Assembly (NCBI GenBank): GCA_903879715.1
Contig: CAIRMR010000066.1
Location: 1-42,792 of the forward strand
Direction of reading: 5' to 3'
DNA: 42,792 bases
DNA from: an uncultured Bacteroidales bacterium
Lineage (GTDB): Bacteria > Bacteroidota > Bacteroidia > Bacteroidales > UBA4417
Part shown: positions 23,944 to 33,735 of the stretch, piece by piece
How positions within the stretch are numbered: the stretch's first letter is position 1
Layout of the letters: every line of letters begins with the position of its first letter
The notes under the pieces: model-generated
Seen by the model: the letters and a program-made list of their open reading frames with translations, nothing else
Databases searched by the model: none
What the model was told of the DNA's origin: nothing
Translations under genes and position numbers: made by a program

Positions 23944-25284
23944 ATGACTAAAAAGATAGCCATACTGGGAGCGGGCGAAAGCGGAACAGGAGCAGCAGTG
24001 CTGGCTAAAAAACAAGGATTCAGGGTTTGGCTATCCGATTCCGGAAAAATTAAAGAAAAATACCAAAACGTTCTTTCACATTTTGAAATAGCATTCGAAG
24101 AAGGAAAGCATACAGAAGAAGAAATTCTTGACGCTGATGAAGTGATTATCAGCCCGGGAATACCATTAACAGGGCCATTGGTAAAGAAAATCAAGGCTAA
24201 ACTGATACCGGTAATATCGGAAATAGAATTTGCTTCGAGATATACAAAAGCGAAGAAAATCTGCATTACTGGCTCAAATGGAAAAACAACTACCACGCTG
24301 CTGATCCATCATATCCTTAAAAACGCAGGTTTTAATGTAGGCCTGGCTGGAAATGTTGGTGAGAGTTTTGCCATGCAGGTCGTAACGAAAGATTATGACT
24401 GGTATGTGTTGGAAATCAGCTCCTTTCAGCTCGACAGCATGTTTGACTTTAAAGCTGACATTGCCATTTTAACAAATATTACACCCGATCACATGGACCG
24501 GTACGATTACAAATTTGAAAACTACATCAACTCGAAATTCAGAATTACTCAGAATCAAACGAATGAAGATGCTTTTATCTATTGCCTGGACGACGAAGTA
24601 AGTGCTGCCGAAGTTATCAGGCGTAACCTGAAAGCTCAGATTTACACAACTACTTGTCAACCGGGAAACACCACTGCGAATGCTTATTGTTTTGAAAATA
24701 AAATCCAAATAACCACAAATACTAATTTTTTTACCATGACATTGGAAGAACTCGCCTTACAAGGCAAACACAATGTGTACAATTCGATGGCTGCTTCAAT
24801 AGCCTCAAAACTGGTTGATATCCGGAGTGAAAGTATCCGCCAGTCGCTGAGCGCTTTTGAAAATGTACCGCACCGCCTCGAATTTGTGGCACGTATCCAT
24901 GGCATTGATTTTATCAATGATTCCAAGGCTACCAATGTTAACAGCGCCTGGTACGCACTCGAAACCGCCGACTCGCCACTGATTTGGATTGCTGGTGGCG
25001 TGGATAAAGGAAATGATTACGCTAAACTTGAGGAGTTAGTTTCACAAAAAGTGAAAGCTATAATTTGCCTTGGAGTTGATAATGCTAAGCTCATTGAGAC
25101 TTTCGGATCAAGGGTTGACGCCATTTATGAAACCCAATCCGCTGAACAGGCTGTCTTGACTGCCTATACCATTGGAAAAAAAGGAGATACAGTCTTATTA
25201 TCACCAGCTTGCGCCAGTTTCGATCTCTTTGAAAGTTATGAAGACCGTGGCAATAAATTTAAACAGGCAGTCAGAAACTTATAA
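23944..25284 (+). CDS. murD: UDP-MurNAc-alanine--D-glutamate ligase MurD
   Basis: A 446-residue Mur ligase adding D-glutamate to UDP-MurNAc-L-alanine. It begins with a Rossmann-like N-domain (IAILGAGESGTGAA). The ATP-binding loop ITGSNGKTTTT starts near 108. The central domain has LEISSFQLD and the carbamoylated-lysine region TPDHMDRYD, and the C-domain has NDSKATNVNSAWYAL and SPACASFDLFESYEDRG. All are intact. It starts 17 bases after mraY. Confidence 0.96.
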   Translation: MTKKIAILGAGESGTGAAVLAKKQGFRVWLSDSGKIKEKYQNVLSHFEIAFEEGKHTEEEILDADEVIISPGIPLTGPLVKKIKAKLIPVISEIEFASRYTKAKKICITGSNGKTTTTLLIHHILKNAGFNVGLAGNVGESFAMQVVTKDYDWYVLEISSFQLDSMFDFKADIAILTNITPDHMDRYDYKFENYINSKFRITQNQTNEDAFIYCLDDEVSAAEVIRRNLKAQIYTTTCQPGNTTANAYCFENKIQITTNTNFFTMTLEELALQGKHNVYNSMAASIASKLVDIRSESIRQSLSAFENVPHRLEFVARIHGIDFINDSKATNVNSAWYALETADSPLIWIAGGVDKGNDYAKLEELVSQKVKAIICLGVDNAKLIETFGSRVDAIYETQSAEQAVLTAYTIGKKGDTVLLSPACASFDLFESYEDRGNKFKQAVRNL

Positions 25285-25313
25285 CAAAAACCAAATTACA
25301 ATAAGACGTAACA

Positions 25314-26489
25314 ATGATTCAGATAGTTCCGAAAGTACGTGGGGATAAAGTAATATGGGGAGTTGTAATTATACTCTCTGTATTCTCAGTTCTGGCTGTG
25401 TACAGTTCGACCACAACGCTTGCTTATCGTTTCAAACAGGGAAATACGGAATATTACCTGCTGAAGCATATAGGCATCCTTCTTTTTGGATTTATCCTGA
25501 TGTATGCAGCGCATAAGATCAAGTATGTGTATTATTCCAAAATATCCATGCTGGCTGTAATAATTGCGGCTCCGCTCCTTCTTTACACACTTGTTTTTGG
25601 TGAAGTCCGCAACGAAGCTGCCCGCTGGACAACCTTGCCGGGAGTCAACATTATGTTTCAGCCCTCGGATCTTGCCAAGCTGGCTTTGATTATGTTTGTT
25701 GCCAGTATGCTTGCAAAAAAACAAAGCAACATCAAAGATCTCAGAAGCGCTTTTCTTCCGATCCTGCTACCTATATTGGTTATTTGCGGGTTGATTTTAC
25801 CGGCGAATCTTTCAACAGCTGCCATCCTTTTTGTGACTTGTATAATTCTGATGTTTGTCGGGGGTGTAAAATTCAGGTATCTGCTGGCTCTGGCAGGCAT
25901 TGGTATTGCGGCACTTGCTATCCTGATTGCTTTCCTGATGGTTTCGCCGAAATCAAGTGGTCGTTTAGGAACCTGGCAGAACCGCATCGAGCATTTCAGC
26001 GGTGGTGGCGACAGCGATGAAACTTTCCAGGTGGATCAGGCGAAAATTGCAATTGCAAACGGAGGCTTTGTCGGAAAATTCCCGGGAAACAGCATGCAGA
26101 AGAATTTCCTCCCGAATCCTTTTAACGACTTTATTTTTGCCATTATCATTGAAGAATATGGAGTTATCGGAGCTATAACTATTGTGCTGATGTACCTTAT
26201 TCTACTCTTTCGTGGGATAAGGATTGCAATAAAAGCGCCCGGGAATTTCGGGGCATTACTGGCTATCGGCGTAACAATAAGCCTGGTCATACAAGCTTTT
26301 GCGAACATGGCGGTAGCTGTTCACCTGGTTCCGGTAACCGGGCAGCCTCTGCCACTGGTGAGTATGGGAGGAACCAGCATCTGGTTCACCAGTATTGCAA
26401 TCGGGATCATATTGAGCGTAAGTAAAGAAATGGATGAGGTTGAGGTACCAACAGAAGAAACAACAGAACTGGAAAATGCAGCAGTTTAA
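25314..26489 (+). CDS. ftsW: Septal peptidoglycan polymerase FtsW (SEDS family)
   Basis: A 391-residue SEDS-family protein with about ten transmembrane helices. It polymerises lipid II into glycan strands at the septum together with FtsI. Characteristic segments are the extracellular ARWTTLPGVNIMFQPSDLAKLA and the C-terminal GQPLPLVSMGGTS. The last residues are acidic and cytoplasmic. Its 3' end overlaps the murG start by 14 bases. Confidence 0.95.
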   Translation: MIQIVPKVRGDKVIWGVVIILSVFSVLAVYSSTTTLAYRFKQGNTEYYLLKHIGILLFGFILMYAAHKIKYVYYSKISMLAVIIAAPLLLYTLVFGEVRNEAARWTTLPGVNIMFQPSDLAKLALIMFVASMLAKKQSNIKDLRSAFLPILLPILVICGLILPANLSTAAILFVTCIILMFVGGVKFRYLLALAGIGIAALAILIAFLMVSPKSSGRLGTWQNRIEHFSGGGDSDETFQVDQAKIAIANGGFVGKFPGNSMQKNFLPNPFNDFIFAIIIEEYGVIGAITIVLMYLILLFRGIRIAIKAPGNFGALLAIGVTISLVIQAFANMAVAVHLVPVTGQPLPLVSMGGTSIWFTSIAIGIILSVSKEMDEVEVPTEETTELENAAV

Positions 26490-27597
26490 CAACATAAGGG
26501 TAATACTGAGCGGTGGCGGCACAGGCGGGCATATTTTCCCGGCGGTGGCCATTGCGAATGCTGTTAAAGAAACAGCACCCGATGCTGAAATTATGTTTGT
26601 CGGTGCCAAAGGCCGCATGGAAATGGAAAAAGTTCCGGCAGCCGGATATCCAATCGAAGGATTGTGGATCAGCGGATTGCAACGCAGACTTACTATTGAT
26701 AACCTGATGTTCCCGATTAAAGTTATTTCCAGTTTGTACAAAGCGCTAAAAATCATAAAATCATTTAAACCTGATGTCGTAATTGGCACTGGTGGCTATG
26801 CATCCGGGCCAACACTTCGCATGGCCACATGGTTAGGGATACCAACACTTATACAGGAACAGAATTCATTTCCCGGTATTACAAATAAAATGCTGGCTTC
26901 GAAAGCCGACAGAATCTGTGTCGCGTATCCGAGCATGGAAAAGTTCTTCCCTGAATCAAAAATCAGCATTACAGGTAACCCGGTCAGGCATGATATTGAG
27001 TTTAATAACAATTCAAAGGCAGATTCGCTGAAACACTTTGGGCTTAATGAAGGGAAGATAACATTACTTGTAGTTGGAGGAAGCCTGGGAGCAAGAACTA
27101 TAAATCAAAGCATTCACGCAGGATTAAAATCACTGGTTGACAACAATATTCAACTTATCTGGCAAACAGGAAAACTTTACGGCATTCAGGCTGCCAAAGC
27201 CGTGTTGGATTACAAATTGAATGGAATTATCACCATGCAATTTATCAAAGAGATGGACATAGCGTATTCAGCCGCAGATATAGTAGTTTCCAGGGCTGGT
27301 GCAATTGCTATTTCGGAGTTGTGTCTCACGGGGAAACCTTCCATACTTGTACCCTCACCCAATGTTGCCGAAGATCATCAAACCAAGAATGCACTGGCAC
27401 TTTCGTCACGTAACGCAGCCATTCTGGTAAAAGATTCCGATGCATCAGCCGGTTTGATAAGCACAATTACAGCACTCGCATCTAATCTGAATGAACAGAA
27501 AACTCTTAGTTCAAATATCAGTTCAATGGCTATCCGGAATTCAGCCCGGCAAATAGCTGAACACATCTTTGAACTTGCATCAAAAGGAAAGAAATAA
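26476..27597 (+). CDS. murG: UDP-GlcNAc--lipid I N-acetylglucosaminyltransferase MurG
   Basis: A 373-residue GT28 glycosyltransferase making lipid II on the inner face of the membrane. The start at 26476 gives the N-terminal glycine loop SGGGTGGH at 12-19. A second glycine motif (VVGGSLGAR) and the donor-site ISELCLTGKPSILVPSPN with the following H-Q are present. An upstream in-frame ATG at 26434 would add 14 basic residues and deepen the ftsW overlap, so it is disfavoured. murC follows after 10 bases. Confidence 0.96.
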   Translation: MQQFNNIRVILSGGGTGGHIFPAVAIANAVKETAPDAEIMFVGAKGRMEMEKVPAAGYPIEGLWISGLQRRLTIDNLMFPIKVISSLYKALKIIKSFKPDVVIGTGGYASGPTLRMATWLGIPTLIQEQNSFPGITNKMLASKADRICVAYPSMEKFFPESKISITGNPVRHDIEFNNNSKADSLKHFGLNEGKITLLVVGGSLGARTINQSIHAGLKSLVDNNIQLIWQTGKLYGIQAAKAVLDYKLNGIITMQFIKEMDIAYSAADIVVSRAGAIAISELCLTGKPSILVPSPNVAEDHQTKNALALSSRNAAILVKDSDASAGLISTITALASNLNEQKTLSSNISSMAIRNSARQIAEHIFELASKGKK

Positions 27598-27607
27598 TAA
27601 AACCAGC

Positions 27608-28981
27608 ATGTCGTTGAGAATTAAAGAACATATCATTTATTTCCTCGGAATCGGAGGCATCGGCATGAGTGCTTTGGCGAGGTATTTCCTGACCAAAGGT
27701 TACCAGGTTCATGGTTACGACCGTATGACTACCAGCCTGACTTCATCGCTTGAGAATGAAGGAATGGTAATTCATTATCACGAAGATATAAGCAAAATTC
27801 CAGCTGAAACCGGACTGGTAATTTATACACCGGCTATTCCTGCAACAAATATAGAGTTACAATATCTCCAAAAAAGCGGCGTCCGAATGATGAAACGCGC
27901 CGAAGTCCTGGGCATGCTTTCATCTGAATATAAAACCATTGCATGTGCCGGGACTCATGGAAAGACCACGACTTCCTCCATGGTTTCATACCTGATGGAA
28001 CAATCTCATGTAGGTTGCCAGGCTTTTTTAGGTGGGATTTCGAGGAATTTCGACAGCAACCTGATGATATCCGAAACATCTCCCTTTATGGTTGTTGAAG
28101 CTGATGAATACGACAGATCATTCCTTCATCTGCACCCTTATATTGCCATCATAACAAGCATTGATTCAGACCACCTGGATATTTATAATAACCTCGCCTC
28201 TGTTCATGAAGCCTTCAGCAGTTTTACCGGAAACATTGTTTCTCCGGGCTCATTGATTATAAAAAAAGGCCTTGAACTTCCTTTGCAAACTACTCCGGAT
28301 TGCAATGAGTACAGATATGCCGTGAACGAAGAAGCTGACTTTTATGCTTCAAACCTGAACCTTGTTGATCACTTGTATCATTTTGATTTCAACTACCCTA
28401 ACGGAAAAATAAATAACCTGGTTCTTGGAATTCCGGGATTGTATAATGTCGAGAACGCAGTCGCTGCTTTGGCAGCCGCCATACTTGCCGGAGTTACCCC
28501 GGAAGAATTGAGCCGGGGATTAGCAACATTCAAAGGAGTAAAACGGAGGTTTGATATCAGGCTGAATGAAAATGATTTCGTTTATATCGATGATTACGCG
28601 CATCATCCTGAAGAAATAAAAGCCTGCATACGTTCAGTAAGAGCCATGTTTCCCGATCGCAAGTTTACAGGTATATTTCAACCACATCTTTTCTCACGTA
28701 CCCGCGATTTTGCCGCTGATTTTGCGAATAGTTTGTCCTTATTGGATGAAATATTGCTTTTACCAATTTACCCGGCACGCGAACTTCCTATTCCGGGAGT
28801 TGACTCACAAATGCTTCTTTCGCTGATAAATCATACCAATAAACATCTTATTGAGAAGAAAGATATTCCAGGATATTTTAAAGGAAAACATCCTGAAGTA
28901 CTTATAACTATGGGTGCCGGGGATATTGATACTCTGGTAGAACCGATTGAAAACTATTTCAGAACAAATAAAAACAAATAA
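27608..28981 (+). CDS. murC: UDP-MurNAc--L-alanine ligase MurC
   Basis: A 457-residue Mur ligase that begins stem-peptide synthesis. It has the N-terminal dinucleotide-like fold with FLGIGGIGMSALA, the ATP loop AGTHGKTTTSS near 113-121, the central EADEYDRSFL and the SDHLDIY region. The C-terminal YIDDYAHHPEEIKA and QPHLFSRTRDF are diagnostic for MurC. The ATG at 27608 was chosen because the upstream one at 27569 is inside murG. ftsQ starts 3 bases after the stop. Confidence 0.96.
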   Translation: MSLRIKEHIIYFLGIGGIGMSALARYFLTKGYQVHGYDRMTTSLTSSLENEGMVIHYHEDISKIPAETGLVIYTPAIPATNIELQYLQKSGVRMMKRAEVLGMLSSEYKTIACAGTHGKTTTSSMVSYLMEQSHVGCQAFLGGISRNFDSNLMISETSPFMVVEADEYDRSFLHLHPYIAIITSIDSDHLDIYNNLASVHEAFSSFTGNIVSPGSLIIKKGLELPLQTTPDCNEYRYAVNEEADFYASNLNLVDHLYHFDFNYPNGKINNLVLGIPGLYNVENAVAALAAAILAGVTPEELSRGLATFKGVKRRFDIRLNENDFVYIDDYAHHPEEIKACIRSVRAMFPDRKFTGIFQPHLFSRTRDFAADFANSLSLLDEILLLPIYPARELPIPGVDSQMLLSLINHTNKHLIEKKDIPGYFKGKHPEVLITMGAGDIDTLVEPIENYFRTNKNK

Positions 28982-28983
28982 GC

Positions 28984-29784
28984 ATGAAAATATTGGTGAA
29001 AATATTACTCATTACCCTTTGGGTTGCCATAGCAGCAGGAGTTGTGGTGATGATGAGTTTTGCCAATGTAACGCACGAAGTAAAGCAATGCCGGGGAATT
29101 ACATGCCGCATTGATTACAGGGGAGCACAACCCTTAATGAGTGGAAACGACCTGATTGGCCAAATCAACAGAAAATATGGCCAGCTGCAATCCAAAACTA
29201 TAGGGGAAGTAGATATTGCAGGAATTTCCGCGTTGGTAAAAAAGAATCCATACCTCGAAAATACAGATGTTCTGATTACTGTTGAAGGAGATATCCTGGT
29301 CCGGGCCGACCAATGCATTCCTTTAATCAGGTATTATTCATCTGCCGGATATCCGCATTATATTGATAACAACGGACGCATCATGCCTGTAAATACAGCT
29401 TATCCATACAAAATACTTATCGCGAGCGGCCAAATTGAAAGTCCGTTGAAAGATGGCACAAATATCTTTTTGGTTTCGGATTCCAATTTTGTACTGAAAG
29501 CAAAGCTCAAAAACCTTTATGATATTCATTTGCTTGCGGAAATCATTAATACAGATAGTACATTAAAAGCGTTGATTGAGCAGGTGTATGTTACCGGCAA
29601 TGGAAAAATCCAACTGGTTACAAAAGCAGGATCGCACATAATTTATATGGGAGATACCACCGATGCCGCCGAAAAACTTGAAAACCTAAAATGTTTCTAT
29701 AAAAACGGCTTGGTTAAAACCGGCTGGAATAAATACAAAAAACTGAATCTGGAATATAAAAATCAAATAGTGTGCACAAAATAA
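28984..29784 (+). CDS. ftsQ: Cell division protein FtsQ
   Basis: A 266-residue bitopic protein with one N-terminal transmembrane helix (about 4-26) and a periplasmic remainder. Sequence around 75-105 (IAGISALVKKNPYLENTDVLITVEGDILV) has the POTRA-like pattern of FtsQ, and the beta domain follows. It links FtsL/FtsB to the ring. The family is weakly conserved; position between murC and ftsA makes the call firm. Confidence 0.92.
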   Translation: MKILVKILLITLWVAIAAGVVVMMSFANVTHEVKQCRGITCRIDYRGAQPLMSGNDLIGQINRKYGQLQSKTIGEVDIAGISALVKKNPYLENTDVLITVEGDILVRADQCIPLIRYYSSAGYPHYIDNNGRIMPVNTAYPYKILIASGQIESPLKDGTNIFLVSDSNFVLKAKLKNLYDIHLLAEIINTDSTLKALIEQVYVTGNGKIQLVTKAGSHIIYMGDTTDAAEKLENLKCFYKNGLVKTGWNKYKKLNLEYKNQIVCTK

Positions 29785-29794
29785 ATTTAAAGCT

Positions 29795-31072
29795 ATGTCA
29801 TCGGAAATCGTAGTCGGGTTAGATATCGGAACAACAAAGATTGCTGCCATTGCGGGACGCCGCAACGAATTCGGCAAAATTGAGGTATTGGGCTATGGCC
29901 ATACTGAATCTATTGGCGTTCGCCGCGGAGTTATTACCAATATAGAAAACACGGTAAATTCCATTCAAACAGCCATAAAACAGGCGGAAGCTCATTCCAA
30001 AGTCACCATACGGACAGTGAATGTGGGTATTGCCGGGCAGCATATACGTAGTATCCAGCACAGGGCCAGTACGATCAGGCCCAATCCTGAAACCGAGATC
30101 AGCCAGGCAGATATTGACCAGTTCACTAACAGCATTTATAATATCGCCATGAATCCCGGCGAAAAAATAATCGATGTTCTGCCTCAGGAGTTTATTATTG
30201 ATGGAGAAGCCGGAGTTAAAGATCCCAAAGGCATGCTCGGTCACCAGATGGGAGCCAGCTTTCATATAGTGACTGCACAGACTTCTGCTGCCCAGAATAT
30301 TATGAAATGCATTGAAAAATCCGGATACAATCTTCAGCATATGATCCTGCAACCTCTGGCATCAGCGGAAGCTGTGCTAAGCCTGGATGAAAAGGAGGCT
30401 GGGGTTGTATTGGTCGATATTGGTGGTGGAACCACAGATGTCGCCATTTTCCTTGATGGGATTATCAGGCATACCGCTGTTATTCCTTTTGGCGGAGAAA
30501 TCATAACCGAAGATATCAAAGCAGGCTGCAGCATAATAAAGAAACATGCTGAAGATCTTAAAGTAAAATTTGGATCGGCACTTGCCAGTGAAAACCGGGC
30601 TGAAGAGGTTGTAGCCATTCCTGGTTTAAGAGGTCGTGAACCTAAAGAAATCACCCTGAAAAATCTGGCAAAGATCATTCAGGCTCGCATGGAAGAAATT
30701 ATAGAAGCAGTATATCAGGAAATCAAAAGCACAGGACTTGAGAAAAGACTGATCGCTGGCATTGTTTTAACAGGCGGTGGCTCTATGCTCAAGCATATAG
30801 AACAACTCACACAATTTATTACCGGCATGGATACCCGTATTGGTTACCCGAATGAACACCTGGCGGCCAATTCAGTGGATGAAATGACAAGCCCTATGTA
30901 TTCAACCGGTCTTGGTTTGGTTCTGATGGGAATGCAACGCGCTGATGTATCGCGCATCAAAAATGATGTAACCAAACCTGAGGATACCAAAGCCGAGCCC
31001 AAAACTCCGGCGCCAAAACACAACAAGGTAGCTGACTGGATTGACCGTTTTTTTAAAGATGGAATCAGTTAA
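29795..31072 (+). CDS. ftsA: Cell division protein FtsA
   Basis: A 425-residue actin-fold ATPase that tethers FtsZ to the membrane. Phosphate-binding motifs are VVGLDIGTTKIAA near the N-terminus and VLVDIGGGTTDVAIF mid-chain, with the adenosine-site LTGGGSML further on. The C-terminal KVADWIDRFFKDG is an amphipathic helix of the membrane-targeting type, after a proline/lysine-rich linker (about 385-410). ftsZ follows after 83 A/T-rich bases. Confidence 0.97.
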   Translation: MSSEIVVGLDIGTTKIAAIAGRRNEFGKIEVLGYGHTESIGVRRGVITNIENTVNSIQTAIKQAEAHSKVTIRTVNVGIAGQHIRSIQHRASTIRPNPETEISQADIDQFTNSIYNIAMNPGEKIIDVLPQEFIIDGEAGVKDPKGMLGHQMGASFHIVTAQTSAAQNIMKCIEKSGYNLQHMILQPLASAEAVLSLDEKEAGVVLVDIGGGTTDVAIFLDGIIRHTAVIPFGGEIITEDIKAGCSIIKKHAEDLKVKFGSALASENRAEEVVAIPGLRGREPKEITLKNLAKIIQARMEEIIEAVYQEIKSTGLEKRLIAGIVLTGGGSMLKHIEQLTQFITGMDTRIGYPNEHLAANSVDEMTSPMYSTGLGLVLMGMQRADVSRIKNDVTKPEDTKAEPKTPAPKHNKVADWIDRFFKDGIS

Positions 31073-31143
31073 TAATTAACACCTATTTTGTTAGTAAATA
31101 ATTAATCAACAGAAAGTAACAAGAATATTAAACAATTAATTTT

Positions 31144-31151
31144 AGGGGGAG
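31144..31151 (+). promoter_or_regulatory. Strong Shine-Dalgarno-like site of ftsZ
   Basis: AGGGGGAG ends 4 bases before the ftsZ ATG (31156). Bacteroidota genes generally lack such sites, and the other genes in this cluster show none as strong. It may raise FtsZ output relative to FtsA. Confidence 0.55.
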
Positions 31152-31155
31152 AAAT

Positions 31156-32724
31156 ATGACTGAAATGCTAAAATTCGACAGGCCTGACGAACAGGCCCCA
31201 ATCATAAAGGTAATTGGTGTAGGCGGAGGAGGCAGCAATGCCGTTTCGTACATGTATACTCAAGGAATAAAGGGAGTAGATTTTTATATCTGCAACACTG
31301 ACTCACAATCGCTTAGCAAGTGTGAAGTACCAAACAAAATACGACTTGGTAACACCGGATTAGGAGCCGGCGCCAACCCTACAGTAGGGCGTGACGCAGC
31401 TATTTTAATAGCTGATGAAATACGGGAAATCCTATCCACAAATACTTCCATGCTTTTTATCACAGCAGGAATGGGTGGAGGAACCGGAACAGGCGCCACT
31501 CCTATCATCGCGCAAATTGCAAAAGAATTAGGGATATTAACAGTTGGAATCATAACCAAGCCTTTCAGTTTCGAAGGACGTAAGCGCGAATTACAGGCTA
31601 CTGCCGGTATAGAAGAACTGAAAAAGTATGTAGATACCACTCTTGTAATCTGCAACGACAAGTTGCTTGATATGCAGGGCGACATGAAACTCAGCCAGGC
31701 ATTTGGCAAAGCTGATAATGTACTTACCATCGCTGCGAAAGGAATTGCTGAAATCATAACTGTTACCGGCCGTATAAACGTCGATTTCGAGGATGTGAAA
31801 ACGGTAATGCAGGGAAGTGGTAAAGCTATCATGGGCTCAGGTATTGCAAGTGGTCCGGATCGTGCAGTTAAAGCTGTAGAGATGGCTCTGAACTCGCCTC
31901 TTCTTGACGATACTGATATTAAGGGAGCAGCAAATGTATTGCTGTATATTACTTCAGGAAAAAATGAAATTTCACTTGAAGAACTCAACGATATAACCGG
32001 TTATATTACATCCCGCACAGGCGAAGATGCCAATGTAATATGGGGTGATGGTGTTGATGACAACCTGGAAGATGAAATCTCTATAACCCTGATCGCTACT
32101 GGTTTCAGCAGACCTGTTGTTACCAAACACAACCTTGACGATGTTAAAAACACCTTGTATGCCCCACAGGCAGCCGTTAAGGTTGAACCCATAACTGAAG
32201 TTCAGCTGGTTGTTGAGCCGGTAATTATTCAAAAAACAGTTGAAGAACCTACCCGGATAATTCCTGAGCCTACTGCAAATAATACACCGATGACACTTTT
32301 TGCTGACAACTCAGCAGAAAAATCAGAACGGACAACTGAAACGAGTATACAGAATCCGGAGCCTCTTGAAATAAGATCATTCTTCAACCAGGAACCGGAG
32401 TTCGAAATTGTAAACCCGACTATACGGACTGAGCCAAAGGCACCGGTTTACGAGCAAATCCCTGCACCCAAACAAACGCTGGAGCAGGAAGACCTTCGGC
32501 TGGATCGCATCAATAAGTTAAAAAACCTGAGCCACAAAACATTGAGTCCATCCAATGTGGAAGAAATGGAAAGGGTTCCGGCTTATATGAGGCGTAATGT
32601 TGATCTGCCTGAAACAAGTCATTCGAGCGACAGCCAGGTTTCGCATTTTTCTCTGAGTACCGATTCCAATAACAAAACTGGTCTGAGGGAGAATAATTCA
32701 TTCCTGCATGATAATGTTGACTAA
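31156..32724 (+). CDS. ftsZ: Cell division protein FtsZ
   Basis: A 522-residue tubulin-like GTPase that forms the division ring. The tubulin signature GGGTGTG is at 107-113. The early GVGGGGSNA and the synergy-loop region NVDFEDVKTVM are intact. The core ends around 320. A long variable linker of about 150 residues rich in Glu, Pro and Thr follows, then the conserved ERVPAYMRRN segment near 475-485, the FtsA-binding-type motif of this phylum, and a further polar tail of about 38 residues. It is larger than the E. coli protein because of the linker. Confidence 0.98.
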   Translation: MTEMLKFDRPDEQAPIIKVIGVGGGGSNAVSYMYTQGIKGVDFYICNTDSQSLSKCEVPNKIRLGNTGLGAGANPTVGRDAAILIADEIREILSTNTSMLFITAGMGGGTGTGATPIIAQIAKELGILTVGIITKPFSFEGRKRELQATAGIEELKKYVDTTLVICNDKLLDMQGDMKLSQAFGKADNVLTIAAKGIAEIITVTGRINVDFEDVKTVMQGSGKAIMGSGIASGPDRAVKAVEMALNSPLLDDTDIKGAANVLLYITSGKNEISLEELNDITGYITSRTGEDANVIWGDGVDDNLEDEISITLIATGFSRPVVTKHNLDDVKNTLYAPQAAVKVEPITEVQLVVEPVIIQKTVEEPTRIIPEPTANNTPMTLFADNSAEKSERTTETSIQNPEPLEIRSFFNQEPEFEIVNPTIRTEPKAPVYEQIPAPKQTLEQEDLRLDRINKLKNLSHKTLSPSNVEEMERVPAYMRRNVDLPETSHSSDSQVSHFSLSTDSNNKTGLRENNSFLHDNVD

Positions 32725-32735
32725 ATATATCACTT

Positions 32736-33188
32736 ATGGGACTGGAAATACTTATAAATGAGGATATAAAGCAGGCAATGATTCATAAGGACAAGGATAA
32801 ACTTGAAGCCTTAAGATCGATCAAAGCCGCGTTGTTACTCGAAAAAACAGGCAAGGATGTCACAGGTGGAATAATCCCTGAAACTGTAGAACTCAAAATG
32901 CTGCAGCGCCTTGTAAAACAGCGCCGTGAAAGTGCTGAAGTTTACAAGGCTCAAGGCCGTCCTGACCTGGCTGAACCTGAAATCTTCCAGGCTTCCATTA
33001 TTGAGAAATACCTGCCGGAGCAACTAAGCGACGAGGATGTAATTGCTATTGTTAAAAAAGTAATTGCCGATATCGGCGCAACTGGCATTAAGGATATGGG
33101 AAAAGTCATGGGACTTTCAACAAAATTGGTTGCCGGTAAAGCAGATAATAAAATGATTTCGGAAATTATCAAAAAGTTACTCCCTTAA
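32736..33188 (+). CDS. GatB/YqeY domain protein
   Basis: A 150-residue all-helical protein of the YqeY family, similar to the C-terminal tail domain of the GatB amidotransferase subunit. Typical segments are LEALRSIKAALLL, MLQRLVKQRRESAEVY and IEKYLPEQLSDEDV, ending in KADNKMISEIIKKLL. A tRNA-related role is suspected for the family, but its substrate is unknown. It follows ftsZ by 11 bases and ends the cluster before a terminator. Confidence 0.92.
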   Translation: MGLEILINEDIKQAMIHKDKDKLEALRSIKAALLLEKTGKDVTGGIIPETVELKMLQRLVKQRRESAEVYKAQGRPDLAEPEIFQASIIEKYLPEQLSDEDVIAIVKKVIADIGATGIKDMGKVMGLSTKLVAGKADNKMISEIIKKLLP

Positions 33189-33216
33189 TCTAACATACTT
33201 CTACATTTTCTTTTGC

Positions 33217-33249
33217 AAAAGACCCTGTGGCCCCCTGCAGGGTTTTTTG
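33217..33249 (+). terminator. Terminator of the division and cell-wall cluster
   Basis: The stem ACCCTG (33222-33227) with CAGGGT (33238-33243) is extended by A-rich against T-rich flanks and followed by TTTTTT. It starts about 30 bases after the yqeY stop. Confidence 0.85.
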
Positions 33250-33735
33250 TTTTATGTCCGTAAAAGAATCCTCCCTCAGCTGTACTGTAAATTACAAATA
33301 ATGTATATTTAGACCAGGCCATACTTTGAAATACTAAAATCTACAACTAAAATTCAAATGCCATCTTTAATCAGATAAAAAATATCAGCAAACCATTCCG
33401 AGTGATTCGATTATGGAACTTGAATGCAGAAATACTTTATTCAGTTAGTTATCTTTAACTTCTTCCGTTTGTTTTGAGAGCAATTTTGTTTTAGGATATT
33501 AGAATTAATGTATCTTTACATTACAATAGCGTACTAATCTAAAATCTGAATTAATATTACGCGATAATTAGTTTCGATGTGTTGCAAATGCAATTAAATA
33601 TACGCATGTTACAACTATTCCCGAAAACTACGCAAAAAATGCTGGTTATTCTAAATACCAGGGAATAAAACACTTACCAACATTGAACTAATTCGGTTCA
33701 ATAATTACTTTTAGCAAAAATATTTATTAATTATT
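33250..33735 (+). promoter_or_regulatory. Long A/T-rich leader/promoter region of the ATP-grasp operon
   Basis: A noncoding stretch of nearly 500 bases. TTTTG (33484-33488) and TATCTTTA (33511-33518), 22 bases apart, form a reasonable vegetative promoter, which would leave a leader of about 210 bases. The leader includes a nested foldable segment: TATTCCC near 33616 can face GGGAATA (33661-33667), and CTGGT/ACCAG sits just inside. It also has a perfect 7-bp inverted repeat ATTGAAC/GTTCAAT (33682-33688 and 33696-33702), about 35 bases before the start. No known riboswitch class was recognised. Confidence 0.45.

Noticed and set aside
31284-31988. 234-residue minus-strand frame inside ftsZ
   Set aside because: It is antisense to the conserved ftsZ core and has no family features.
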